A stretch of 64,000 nucleotides of DNA, taken from NCBI GenBank assembly GCA_035222895.1, contig JAVYIG010007887.1:1-64000 (forward strand), given 5' to 3'. The position numbers and the translations under genes were made by a program. Numbering within the stretch: the first letter of the stretch is position 1; each line of letters starts with the position of its first letter. The notes beneath the pieces were generated by a model, which saw nothing but the letters and a program-made list of their open reading frames with translations, was not told where the DNA came from and did not search any database. The DNA is from Strongylocentrotus droebachiensis. Lineage: Eukaryota > Echinodermata > Echinoidea > Camarodonta > Strongylocentrotidae. Below are positions 11,589 to 24,500 of this stretch, piece by piece.

Positions 11589-12335
11589 TATATCCATCCA
11601 TTATCCCCGCTCTATCTCTCCTTTTCCCCTGCTCTATCTCTCCTCTATCTCTCATTTATCTCTACTCTCTCTCCAACTATCTATCTCTACCCTATTTCTC
11701 ATACTAGGGGAAAGAGATTAAAGGGGAGGAGGCAGAGAGGGAGTGCAGAGAAAGAAAAAGGAAAGAGAAAGGGAAAGAAAAAATTAGAAGAAAGAGAGGG
11801 AAAGACAGAAGGGTTATATTGAGAGGGTAGGAGAAAGAGAGAGTGAGAGAAAGAAAGGGGGAGAGTGAGAGAGATAAGAGAAGGGGAAAACCTAGAAAGT
11901 TTGAAAGAGAGAGAGAGAGATATATAAACATAACATTTCAAAAATTGGGGAAAAAGCCTGGAATACTTCGCCATACCTCCACTCAGAAAATGTCGATCGT
12001 GGTCATGAGCGCGAGCAAGTGTTACGGTGTTGGTATATTCTGCGGTGTAAAGCGCACGTGCGGAGCAGTCCTCTGAGCTGGGTGCAACTTTAAAAAGCGC
12101 CCTCTCCTAACGAAATACGAATAACCGTGTTTTTCGATAAACCTTGTTTATCGAGAGAAACTGTGCTTATCAGTCGATATACAGAGTTTCTCACGATAAA
12201 CAAGGTTTATCGCTCGATAAACCTTGTTTTTCGCTCGATAAACCTTGTTTTTCGTCGATAAACCTTGTTTATCGGCGATAAACCGTGTTTTTCGGGGTTA
12301 TTGGGCATATGGCGCGCCATATGCGTACGCGTTTG
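9238..12335. mobile_element. Giant inverted-repeat (palindromic) element, 3.1 kb
   Basis: The left end TATGGCGCGCCATATGCCCA and its inverse at 12305-12330 cap two arms of about 1.3-1.5 kb. Each arm carries, from outside inward: an array of CGATAAACAAGGTTTATCG-type palindromes (9276-9530; 12115-12290), a unique segment of about 220 bp containing GAGCGCGAGCAAGTG or its inverse, then long (GA)n/(CT)n tracts with GATAGAG and GATGGATG units meeting near 10585. A 77-codon frame is mirrored in both arms (9795-9562 minus; 11843-12076 plus) but has no recognisable domain. No transposase is present. Confidence 0.8.
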
Positions 12336-15300
12336 TTTTCATCCAGGTCGCTAATGAATATTCATAGCGTGACGTCCGCCGACGCGCTGAGCTAGCTACG
12401 CACACAGACCTCAATGTATACATTTTATCTGTAATAACTCCTCAGAGAACTTGAGCAGTGATCTTAGATCTTTAATTTCTGACTCATGTTCATCATTAAA
12501 GTATATTATGTACATAAGCACGGCCTTGGAGAGGGGCTCCACCGACCTTTTAGTGCTCTATAAATTACACTTGCTAATATATGTATATTTTCTCAATTAT
12601 ATTCACTTCATATTCAATCATATGTATAAATTTCGTCTGTAATCGCACCCCGGATGGCTAATATCTTGAAAAACATTTCACATGTACTTTTTTGTAATTT
12701 TTGTTAATAAAACCTTGTACAGGCGATATGCCAGGTCTTTAATTTTATGTGATTTTTATTGAGAAATTGCTTTGTATGAGAAAGAGAATTCAGTGAGGGG
12801 TGTATTGCGACAGAGAAGTAATTTAGTGTTCTTGAAGGTTATATGAAGGTGAAGTGCATATAGTTTGTTAAAGAGTAAATTGATTAGATACGCCAGGGTA
12901 ATATCTCTATGGCTAAAATATATTTTCAACTTTCCTTTAATAATTATTAATTGAAATCTTCAAGATTAAAAAAAAAATCCTGAATAGATTATTTTCCGTA
13001 AATTAATGAATATATTTATAATTTCCTCTGTGAGATATCAAGAATTGGGATTTTAGTTGTTAATTTAAACAAGTTGTTAATTGAAAGAAATGTTTCAATA
13101 ACCTCAAAATTACCAAGATTGCACAGGCCGCCTCAACTTTTTCCAAAAGAGCCCATTTTAAGCCAATCATTATAAACAAAGATTTTTACAGCCTTGAATG
13201 AAAAGGGATGAATTAACTTGAGCTCCAAAGGCCACTAAAAGACTTTAGCTGGTATACACAAACTTTGTGTGGGCTCCCATCTTCAAAACAGACAAAACAT
13301 GACTACATCAACAACATTACAGCTTGATGTCTTTACACTTGAGCGAACCCAAGTAAGCAAGTACATCATCACAAATCACTGACACAAAGCACAACTTACT
13401 CCTGTTGCGAGATTAGTGAATGTTGACTGCTTTTAATTTAAAATGCCTTTTTTTTAATGACATACATAACTTACATAAAACTGTTGTTTCTTAAAATACT
13501 GCATGAGGCCTTTTAGATCAACTGAAGAAAAAGCAACATGACAACAAAATAAATTAAGTCACAAACTGGTAAACAGTTAATACATGTCCGACAAAATGGG
13601 CTACCTAAACATTCAAATCCTACAAAGTTTCTTTACATGAGCACAGCACATTAAAAAATCAGTTTTTCATAGACATTCTTACATGTGAAATATGAGTAAT
13701 ATACATTCTTTGAGATCTGCGTTCCTTTCTTCACTAATACAAATATGGCTTTCTTGTTTACCTGTACAGAATAATGGAAACCTGGCATCTTATCTACAAC
13801 GATGGACTATAACGCCTGGAGCCATTGCGAAAAAATTGGAATGCCTACGAGCATTCGTGGTACACGCACATCGAGGGCAGCAAACATTACTGAACATTGA
13901 CCTCGGTATACGGGAAACATGTGATGGTACACTGGATGTGCTGTATTTGATAACCAGAATATTCCTTTCGGCACACAAAGGAGGGACGAGTGGTTATAGC
14001 GCCATCTTGTGACTAACTTAGTTATAACCCACATGAAAAACTGTGCAGTTAATACTCTGTAGCCAACATGTAACTTGTGTACTTCCTACGGTTCCATTTA
14101 AAGATATCACACTACGTACAACACTGCAATCTATGTGTTACAAAAGTCAACTGTGGCAAGCCATCGTTTGGTCCATAGATATACCAAAGCGTGTCAAAGG
14201 TTAACGTGGCATTAGAAATTTAAGGTTAAACATCATATTTTTCTAATTGTTTTAACAAACAACTTCTGATTAATGTACTTGAATATCTTTTATGATTAAT
14301 TGCCTTTGTTTATTCATCCAATATATATTGTGAAAGTCAATCAATTAACCTCCAAAAATACGCTTCTTTATCAAAACATACATCAAATATAAGTATTTTT
14401 AAACAGAAAATGGAATTGAAACTCTATGCCCAAGTGGAGGCAAGTTGGCTCAGATCGTGCAGTACATCAACATTTGGTTCTGGTGAAAGAAGTAGTTTGA
14501 CTACTTTTATATGAAGCAAAATCAAACAGAATTTGATGAGCAGAAAGAAAAAGATAGGAGGATCAAATGTTTCTTGAAAAAAATGTGGGAAGTTTAAATT
14601 CCAAAGAAAAATAATATTGTGCGAGATCATCTAGAGGAATTATGAAAAGAGAATTTTCACAAAATTAATAACACTGGCCACAGATCTAATGTAACATTTT
14701 TTCAGGTGAGCAGTCCAACAGATATCACTTCAAACAACTGGTGTTGGGGAGAGGCGGGGTCGGGTCGGGGCAGGGGCAGGGGGAGGGGGGGGAGGGGGGG
14801 GGGGGGGGGGTCGAAAGGGAGGTGCACATTCCCAGACACCTTACAGCAGCTCTTTTGATAACCCTCATAAAAGATACATGAAATGAAAAAACATTTATGA
14901 ACTCAACAGATGAAAACATATACTTTGCTTTAAAGAAATACAGAATGACTGATTAGCCCATCACATAGGTAACCCTAACACTACCACAGACCCACACCAT
15001 GACCCGACCCGACCCGACCCGACCCTGACCCTAATCCTGACCCTAACTCTCATACATTGTACTGATGCAGGGTGAGGTGTTCTGCAGTTCAGCCAAAAAT
15101 GATTTACTCAAGCCAACCTCAACAAGAGGTATATCTGCATAAAATAAAAGGTTGGTTGGACAACTTACAGAACATGCAGTATGGTAGAACTCAACTACAT
15201 GTATATGATGGATATCTTGTTCAATATGGTACATGCACATTAATGTGCTAAAGGAACTACCAGTACCTCGTATTACTATTTTTGGACGCATTGTGTAGTC

Positions 15301-17984
15301 CACATCGGATCAAACTGGTATTAACATCTACACAGGTTGCACATGTATTCAAGGAATGTCTACATTCAAAAGCCACTTAGTTATAAATACAAATATCTTG
15401 AGCATCATCACTACAAGTGGGTATTACATTTCAATAAGAGTCACATCTCAATAGTTATTAAACGATCATGTTTTTTATTGTCAAGCATATGTGTAGCAGA
15501 GCATAGTTTAGCAACAATTTGTTTCAATTTCATCCAACCAGTTTTCTTATGATACAAAGATAAACAAATTTGAGCTACGTGCTGTACAGTTATATACAGG
15601 GAAAATAGCATGTGCCACGTTTGAATAAATAATCCAAAAAACAATGAAATTGCACAAAAAATACACTAGAGAGAGCATTTTGTAACCCCCAAAATAGGAG
15701 CACTGATTGGAATTAGTTTTTGAAAATTAAATGTCTTCTGCACTTACCAGCAAGATGGCTTACAAGAAGAAAACGTTTCTTTAGAAAAAGAAGGCATTAA
15801 ATATTAATGCAATACTAGTCTTGGAGTTCATCCATGTTCCATTTAGACATAACTTAACAAAAGTAAGTGTAATCAACGCTGGTTCTTGTTTCTTGCTTCA
15901 TGAATTTGATTTCCTTGTTGATCCGATTAAGATCGAGTCCCTAACTTCTTCAGAATTGCCATTCTAACATAAAAGTTCTTCTTAAATGCACTAAAGAGAT
16001 GGTCCACATTTACTTTCTGAGATGACACGCTGCCACGTGTAACACAATTTGGTTGATCCAGACAAACCAAGCACAAAGCCACTCTATCTTTCTATATGCA
16101 GTTCTTAGCCTATATGCCGTTATCACATCATGTGTTTTGCAACAGTATTGCTCACAAATATTATATTTGTGCGTTTGTGAGAATGCAGAATAAAGTGCTT
16201 ACATTATCCACAATTATGAGAGAATGAAAAAAGAAAAAAGTCTGTCACGAGAAGCTGCTTACGTCTAAATAAGAGTTTATAGAAGAAAAAAATCAGGAAA
16301 TCATGATTAAAAATGAAGACTTCTTAAAATATGATGCTGTAAACTGCCGCAGTTCTGTTTTAATGACAAAGCATAATGCGCTGCACATTCCGTATCTTGT
16401 GTAGGACCTTCATTGCAATGCACACAGCTGTATTTCCATTCCTACTTGCCAAACATTACCACATGCACAAATTAAAAACCACCAATTAACTTTACCACAA
16501 TATGTGTGAAAAGCCTTTACTAGAGCCATGTCACAAAATAACATTTCCATGCACTGACTGTCATATGAAGTAACTGACAACAAAATCATTAACATTGCAT
16601 GAGAAAAGCTAGTGTGCAAATGACACGAGACATCAAAAGTGCAAACATGATAAAATGTGTGTAGATATGGGTGTGAACACATCTTGATAGCATGACATTC
16701 TATCTCATAGAGAAAACTGTAGAAGGAAAAAAAAAATCATCTATGGTAGCAAATGGAATGCAATTCTTTCATGTAAGGCTAAGATTTACGAATGATCATC
16801 ACTACTGTTACTTTATAAACATTTAATTTTGTAAGTAGGATCTATGAGCAGGTGCTGCATAGGTTGGAGTGCATCAAACCGATCGATAAGGGTAATTTAA
16901 AGATAGATGTAAAGATTTCCAGGGTGTTAGGGATTAGATGAACAAGATGACAACCCCTTTCATACCCTCTATAACCATGAACCTGCACAAAAAGAGACTC
17001 AAATCAAATCCGTTTTCTCCATTCTGCTAAAGCTTTAGATGACTCTGCCAACGATCGATTGAATGTAGATATATTTTGGTGCGACTCAATTTAGCACCGA
17101 AGAGCTGCCTGTGTTCATTCGAACACCTCTCAAAGAAGCACCGACCTAGTTGTTGTCACACAGAGAAGACTAGTCAAGGTATGCATGCCAATTCAAAAAC
17201 AACCTTCCACACAGCAGCTGGCCTGAGGTTTCCCTACCGTAGCAACAAGTAATGCAAACAGACTTCAACTAAGAGATCAAGATAAGCACAAGCAATATGA
17301 AAGCATCAATCACACCTTATTTTGAATACAACCTGTAATGGTCTTCAGCAAATAGCCTGGAGTCATGTCTATTACAATAGAACAATGAAACTTATATCCT
17401 TGAACACCCTAGTGATTCTGTTAGCCCAATGTATGTCAGTCTTGCTACAACATAAACAGGAGACACTTGAAAACCAATTTTAAAACCAGACACTAAAACA
17501 ATGCCACATGCTTTACTTTCGGAAGGCAGTGCAAGTACATGTATAAATCTATCTTTCAAATGATGTACTGTGCCTACTTTGAATGTATCTGCGGCGCTCA
17601 CTACCGGTACTTTCTTTAATTACCACTCAAAGAAATTAAATCCTTTACTCATTGAATACCGAATATCAATTTCATTTCCTCACCTGTCAATCTTTCATTT
17701 GCCTGTTATGAACACTTCCAAAATCAATCCTATTTATGTACAAGAGCTGTTTCGGCATGACTGAATTATATAAATACATTGGTATTTTTCATAAAATGTT
17801 TTTCGAACTTTTTCTTACTAGCGTACCATGTTACAAGAATGTGGCACACTTTCTATACAGACTACTATCAACATTTCTTTCATTACAACTTGCAACTTTG
17901 ATTACAATTCATTCAGTTCAGAAAAGACGGACAGCGATACGTAGGAGTCTGACGTGGCTTGTTTCAGTCTGTTTGCCTTCCTCT
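12336..17984. other. Gene-less stretch: probable ATRX 3' untranslated/downstream sequence
   Basis: AT-rich sequence without a supported coding region. It begins 3' of the ATRX stop and may hold a long 3' UTR; minus-strand AATAAA occurs, for example near 14310. It also holds a G run at 14785-14810, a (GACCC)n tract at 15000-15045, and a 106-codon frame at 13692-14012 (plus) with no recognisable domain. Confidence 0.4.
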
Positions 17985-20900
17985 TTAGGGGGCCTTGCCT
18001 TCGGACGACGATGCCCTCTTGTTCAGCAACTGTTGCTGTTGTTGCAGTTGCTGCTGCCGTTGCTGTTGCTGTAAAAGAGCAATCCTCTGCAGATCCCTCA
18101 TGCCGGTGTTGGTGCTGTTGGCCGTGTTGGGCATTTCCCTGGCTTGTTGCAGCATCATCTTGGCCGTGTTGGGCATTTCCCTGGCTTGTTGCAGCATCAT
18201 CAGACGTCGTAGCTGTTGCTGCTGCTCTTGCTGCATCTGTTGCTGTTGCTGCTGTTGCTGCATCTGCGCTCGATACATGCTCTGCATCTCCAGCATACGC
18301 TGCATGTGCGGTGCCTACAACAAACAAACAAACGATTGATTCTCTGTGTTTCTCAAGATCCAACTTACATGTGTTCTAGCTTATTTAAAACTAGGACTAG
18401 TGATTTCTCTTGTCAATTAATCATATAACTTGACTCAATTAAGATCCGAGTCAATCCAGAAAGATTGTCCGACACGTGCTCTGGCAATAGTTTGCTTCAC
18501 ACACAAAAAATATTTGTGACGTCAACCATAACCTAAACACTATAAAGCCTTAAGGAAATGTTAATGGAGCACACGAGGGATAACTTGAAAAGCGCTCCAG
18601 TTTTGAAAATAATTACTTATTGCTTGTAAGTGTCGGCTTGCATGGTGATGTAGATATACAGTAGGTTTGCGGTTGCACCATGTGTGTGAGAGAGAGAGAG
18701 AGGTTTGAGGAGTCCTGAACAGGACTCTGACTCGGTAATCTTTCTTGGAGGAGTGTAGTCCTGAAAAGGACTGTTTGTTATCTTTCTTGGCATATAGTTC
18801 TCAGGAGAACTATAGCGCTTGGAGAGGATGAGTGGCTCGACGTTTCGAACAGGTTGACTATCCGTCGACTCCTCAAACCTCTCTCTCTCTCACACACATG
18901 GTGCAACCGCAAACCTACTGTATAATTACTTATTGTTGTAATCTTGGAATATGTATATAATGAAAAAAAATTCAAGGAAAAATATCAAAGAAAAATCCAA
19001 CCTAGATAGGCAACTACTCTACTCAGACCTGCCAACCTCTGGAGTTCAAAAACTGTATTCTTTATTCCCAAAAGTTGTATTTTAATGACAAAAGTTGTAT
19101 TCTTAAAAAAATATAAATTTTTTTATGCGGATCAATGCTTTTTACAGTTCTTACGTACAGGGAGAACATTTTTATGGATCATTGGTTGAATATGCATGAT
19201 TTTGTCATAACTAGCGTGTTCGATGATCCAATGAACATCCCCAAATTTCTGAAGTGAGATGCTTGTAGGATACTTTGCAGGACAGAATGGGCATTTTGCA
19301 TAGCACACACAATTTAAAATTTAAATTTAAAACAAAACAAAACAAAAACAAATTGTTTTTGAAAATCGTATTTTATTGAGGAAAATCATACTGTCGTATT
19401 TGCTTCTAAAAATCGTACTAAATACGACTAAATCGTACTGGTTGGCAGGTCTGTCTACTCTACAACTACAGTGGGACAAAGTGAAGGATAACTTTCCCGT
19501 TGTTTCAACACATAAATGAGTAAAATGTAAACTATTCAAAATGTATGACTCAGAAGGGTCTTTTCTTTTTAGAGGACCTATAATACTACGCTATCCATAA
19601 TTCATTTTGAGTAGGGCCCCAAGGGAGAAGGCACTTAGGACAAAAAGAGAAATTAAATATATTTTTGTACACAACAACCGGAAAGTTGTCCATGACTATG
19701 TCACAATCCACTAACCAAATTGTGAATTTGAGATTGGCACAGATTAACGATGTCATATTTCAAACATTTATTACTCACTCGCTTTTGTCTGATTTATTTC
19801 AAACTCCCACCATTTTGATTCTCATATTTTTGTGCCCTTTCAGCTAAAATTTGAGTCTGCGACAACTCACCTGAGGCATACCACTAATGGGTCCTCCCAT
19901 TGGTAGACTAGGGTGGCCAACATTGTTTCCTGCCATTGCAGACCCTGATTGGCCTGGGTAGTTCAACATCATCTCCCCCATGCGCAGAATGGACTCTCCC
20001 TCCTTGTAGATTCTCTACACATGCAGGAAGACACATCATAACACAAGAGGATTATCAGTGATGAAATATATGAACTAATGTACAAGTATATTTTTTCGCA
20101 AGAGGTTTGTTTCGACGAACCACTCATTGATCACCGATTTATCACGCAAAAATTTTCCCAAAAATTCCAGCAAGTAATGTCGCATGTCAAAATCACAAAC
20201 GTAAGCCCAGTAGCATGTCAGACACAGTGTCTACCACTATAGCAGAGCTGCCAACCTTGTGTGACCAAAAAAAGGAATCATGATGGCAAAAAAAAGGAAT
20301 TTCAAGCAAAAAAAAGGAATTCATAAAAACAAAACTTACTTCCACGCGCGACACACTTCCAATGCAGAAATGTTCATTCATCATGCGTTTTTTTCCATAC
20401 AAGCAGGTAATTTTTTTGGTGGTTATTTAGGTATTATCGGCATTTCATTTTTTGTGAGAATATTTTTCTCTTCAAGTATGCTTTAAAATTAGTTTTCTAT
20501 TGAATTTGTGATCAAATCACCATTTTAGGGCAGTTGTTTGACGTGCGATATGTTAAAAAAAAAAAATAAATAAATAAATAAATTTAAAAAATTTAAAAAA
20601 ATTATTAAAAAACGTATTTTATGAAGAAAAAACGTAAAACCGTAATTTGGAGGATAAAACGGAGTAATTCCGGCAAAAATGGAATGTTTGGCAGCTCTGC
20701 TATAGCAAGAGCCGTCATTGGGTCATGGGGCACAGCCTGAGAACACACTGATTGCAATCGGGGACTTCAATACATTATTTTAATTTATTGCTGTGATACT
20801 CAGTAATAAGTTCATGATCCATTGAAATAGAATGATATTTATTGAAAAGTATATAATTGGTAGAAGATGTGGCTTTATCCAAATAACAATGGCTTATAAA

Positions 20901-21597
20901 GTATTCCATATAATTATTTTTAGGATACATATGACTAGCATCAATTCTTTTGTCATTCCCATCCACTTTAATATCCGTTTTCTAATTTCTACATATACAA
21001 TAATTTCGTTTTTCTCTTCTAGTTTATTAAATGAAATGTGCAATGTCATTTGTATCATAACCTTATGGAGAATGAATAAATTGAAAGGAAGTTTTTTTCT
21101 TCAAAAATTTCGCCTCAATCACAAGACTTATTTAGACATGACGTGGTAAACTACCACATAAAAGTGTTCAATAAAAGTATCTTCATTGCCATGTTCTTGG
21201 AAATTATATTAAATGCAGTCAAACCTGCTTTAATGACCACCTGTCTATAGAGACAACATTTTTTATTTCCCTCGAATATGGTTTCTCATTGAAACCTGTA
21301 CTAAAGAAACCTGTATATAAAGATCACTCTTTTGAGCGGTCTTAATATACAGGGTTCCCTGTAGATGAACTGATATAGATACTCATTCCAGCCTACCTCC
21401 ATATCTTGAGGGTCAAACTGTCTGGGAATGGGCAAGTTAATCTGTCTGTTCTTCTCTGCATCGTAATCCTGCCACGCCTCCTTCCTCTCATCCTCCGTTA
21501 GTTCTTCTTCCATCTGGTTCTCTAATAACGAGTCGTGCTCGTGGTACTTCACTATCCACTTGCCGTGGTTCTTCAGTAGTTCTGCCAGGAAATAGTC
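17985..21597 (-). CDS. ATRX: ATRX C-terminal exons with glutamine-rich tail
   Basis: Exon 21597-21397 has [20 protein letters not shown], as in the human [18 protein letters not shown]. Exon 20014-19871 is Met/Gly/Pro rich. The last exon, 18314-17985, is glutamine rich, with several (CAG/CAA)n runs, and contains two adjacent copies of [13 protein letters not shown] encoded by an almost exact 45-bp repeat. It ends with TAA at 17987-17985. The human tail is also glutamine rich (QQQQQQM) but longer. Confidence 0.92.
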
Positions 21598-24500
21598 CTA
21601 CGTAGGTACCAAAGCAAAATAATGATATATATGTATAGTCATCTCAAGGGTACTGCTATGTAATAGTTACGAAGTAATTCAGTTATTCTCAAATTGTAAC
21701 GGAATAAATAAAACAGATCACAACTTAATGATCGCAATTGTGCCCATCCCTTTTGTTTGAGAGGGAAAACACTGGCAGAAATTCACCTTTTGGAAAGCAA
21801 GATGGACTTTAGAAACAGGAATCCATCAATGGATGGTCCTGAATGAAAAAACACAAATGTCTTTCCTCAAAGAATGAATTGTGGCAGATTTCACCTAGAG
21901 TAGAAAGTAAAATTCTAGCCACCCTTTTGACCTGTTTTTGGTACCCGCCAAGTCTATGCAAAATGTCCCACATATAGAAATCAATGTGTGAGTTGAAAAA
22001 AAGCATTTGTACCTCAAAGGTTACAATCAGGATCTGCCATACAAATCTTAACGACTCAGGCTTAAATACAACTAGATGGAACTTCGACTGCGCGCAGTCG
22101 AAAGTGATGCCTCCGTCATAGAGCAATTTTACAAACCAAAACGGAAGAAATTTTTCAAATTCAAGTTCGGTTGTAATCCATTAACAGGTTCTCCGAATAT
22201 CGTGATTACAAGCTATTTCTCATATACATGTACGACCCTTTGATCTTTGACCTCATGACCCCAAATGCAAGATACATACATGTCTTGAGTTTGATGGTAA
22301 CCCCTCCATCGGTTCTAATGATAATGCAATCACAAGCTATTTTTGCATACATAATGAGCCCCATGACCTCATGACCCCAAAATCTAATCAGTTCATTGCC
22401 TCAGCAAGATACATACATGTCCTGACTTTCAAGGAAATCTGTCCATCTGTTCTAATGATAATGTGATCACAAGCTATTTTTGCATACATAATGAGCCCTG
22501 TGACCTTTGACCTATGACCTCATGGCCCCAAAATCTAATCTATTCATTGGCTCTGCAAGATACATACATGACCTAAGTTCGGCAGGAATCCATCAATCGG
22601 TTCTTGAGATAACGCGATCACAAGCTATTTTTGCATACATGAGCCCTGTGACCTTTGACCTCGTGACCCCCAAAATCTAATCAATTCATTGGCTCTGCAA
22701 GTTACATACATGACCAAAGTTTGGTAGGAATCCATCTGTCAGTTCTTGAGGTAACGCGATCACAAGCTATTTTTGTATACATAATGACCCCTGTGACATT
22801 TGACCTTTGACCTCGTGACTCCAAAATCTAATCAGTTCATTGGCTCTGCAAGTTACATACATGACCAAAGTTTGGTAGGAATCCATCTGTCAGTTCTTGA
22901 GATAACGCGATCACAAGCTATTTTTGCATACATAATGACCCCTGTGACCTTTGACCTCGTGACCCCAAAATCTAATCAGTTCATTGGCTCTGCAAGTTAC
23001 ATACATGACCAAAGTTTGGTAGGAATCCATCAGTCGGTTCTTGAGATAAAGCGATCACGAGAACGGGACGTACGTACAGACGTACGTAAAGACGTACGGA
23101 CGGACAACCCGAAAACATAATGCCTCCGGCTACTTCGTAACGGAGGCATAAAAAATTAATGGCTAATACCTTGGGTAGGACTGGGGTGGGTTTTTCTGGT
23201 CCGTCAGGGTCATCTAGCCTGTCTGGAAAGAAGTTGTAAAGCTCAGAGAGATCTGCTGACGTGAAGTGACGTTCGATCTGGTGCTCATCGACCACCCTCT
23301 GTGATAGCGACTGTTTGATGACCTGTAAGATGGAGCATTTGTGTAGGACACAAACAACACAGTTAAAATATTGATAGAACTCACAAATAGCAGCTTCATA
23401 TACAGCACCAGATTGCATATATTGTCATGCTAATTCCACTGCCACTGCCTGAAACTTCTTTTAACTTCATTAAAAGGAAATCCCTGTACTAAACAACTGC
23501 CAATTATAAAGAATAGCATCACCAATACATATCAAGGGCATGTGGTTCATCTTTCATCAAAATTGAGTTACTCTCTACTGGCTCTCAACAAACAAAAGAT
23601 TCTATGTATAATTGAATTATTATTATTGAAATGGCATTGAAAAATTGTATTTGCTTACGAATACTGACTTCATTTTGTTATTTTTTAATGATTAAGGGTC
23701 ATTTTAAAAAGTACATTATACAGTACGTAAGAATCAAAGTGAAATATTCCAGAATATTAAGAATAACTTGACAATAATTTGAGAACAGATTTTTTTTAAA
23801 TTTACCCCAATGAAAAAATCTAATTACTAGTCTAATCTAATCTAAATCTAATTTTTTTCTTTTCACAAATATATAATTTCCGGCTGTTTAATTTTAATTC
23901 TTTTTTTTTCTTCAAATATGTTAATCTATCTGGCAGTCTTACCTGTCTGTCATAGATCTTCTCCTCCATTGTACCCTGTAGGAATCAAAGGAGACAATTA
24001 ATAGATTTAACATCATGGTAATAATAATAATCTGGATTTTTATAGTGCTTAATATAAAATAACATCACGAAACGCTTACAGATAATCATTACCCCGGTCA
24101 TCGGCTTCATTCACGCACAATGTTCACCATCTCCACTGTCTGGGGAGTATTTCTACCATATGGTCACTGTAAGGGCATACGGCAATTACTAACACAAAGG
24201 CTTATGGAACAAGAGGTAAAATATCAATCACAGATTTTTTTTTTTTTAATGAAATTTACATAAAAGGAAAATAAAATATCACACAACCACATTTTATACC
24301 CCAAAAATGATTACATTTCTTTCCACACAAATACAAGGAAACACACAACAGAACTTGCATCAAACCGACAGAACAGGGAAAAACCATCAACACACCTGTG
24401 CAATGAACCTGTAGATGAAGACTGCCCTCTCTTGACCAAAGCGGTAGACTCTGAAGATGGACTGAATGTCATGGCTAGGATTCCAGTTTGCATCGAAGAT

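Noticed and set aside
13692-14012. A 106-codon plus-strand frame (MSNIHSLRSAFLSSLIQIWL onward)
   Set aside because: No recognisable domain, no splice or promoter context, and it lies in probable ATRX 3' sequence. Kept only as a note.
15000-15045. GACCC/CCCTAA-like tract resembling telomere repeat
   Set aside because: Too short and mixed (GACCC with a few CCTAA) to be telomeric; a simple-sequence tract.
17954-18379. Cys-rich, Ala-rich and Leu-rich frames around the ATRX tail
   Set aside because: All are alternative readings of the CAG/CAA glutamine repeat; only the minus-strand glutamine frame continues the ATRX exon chain.
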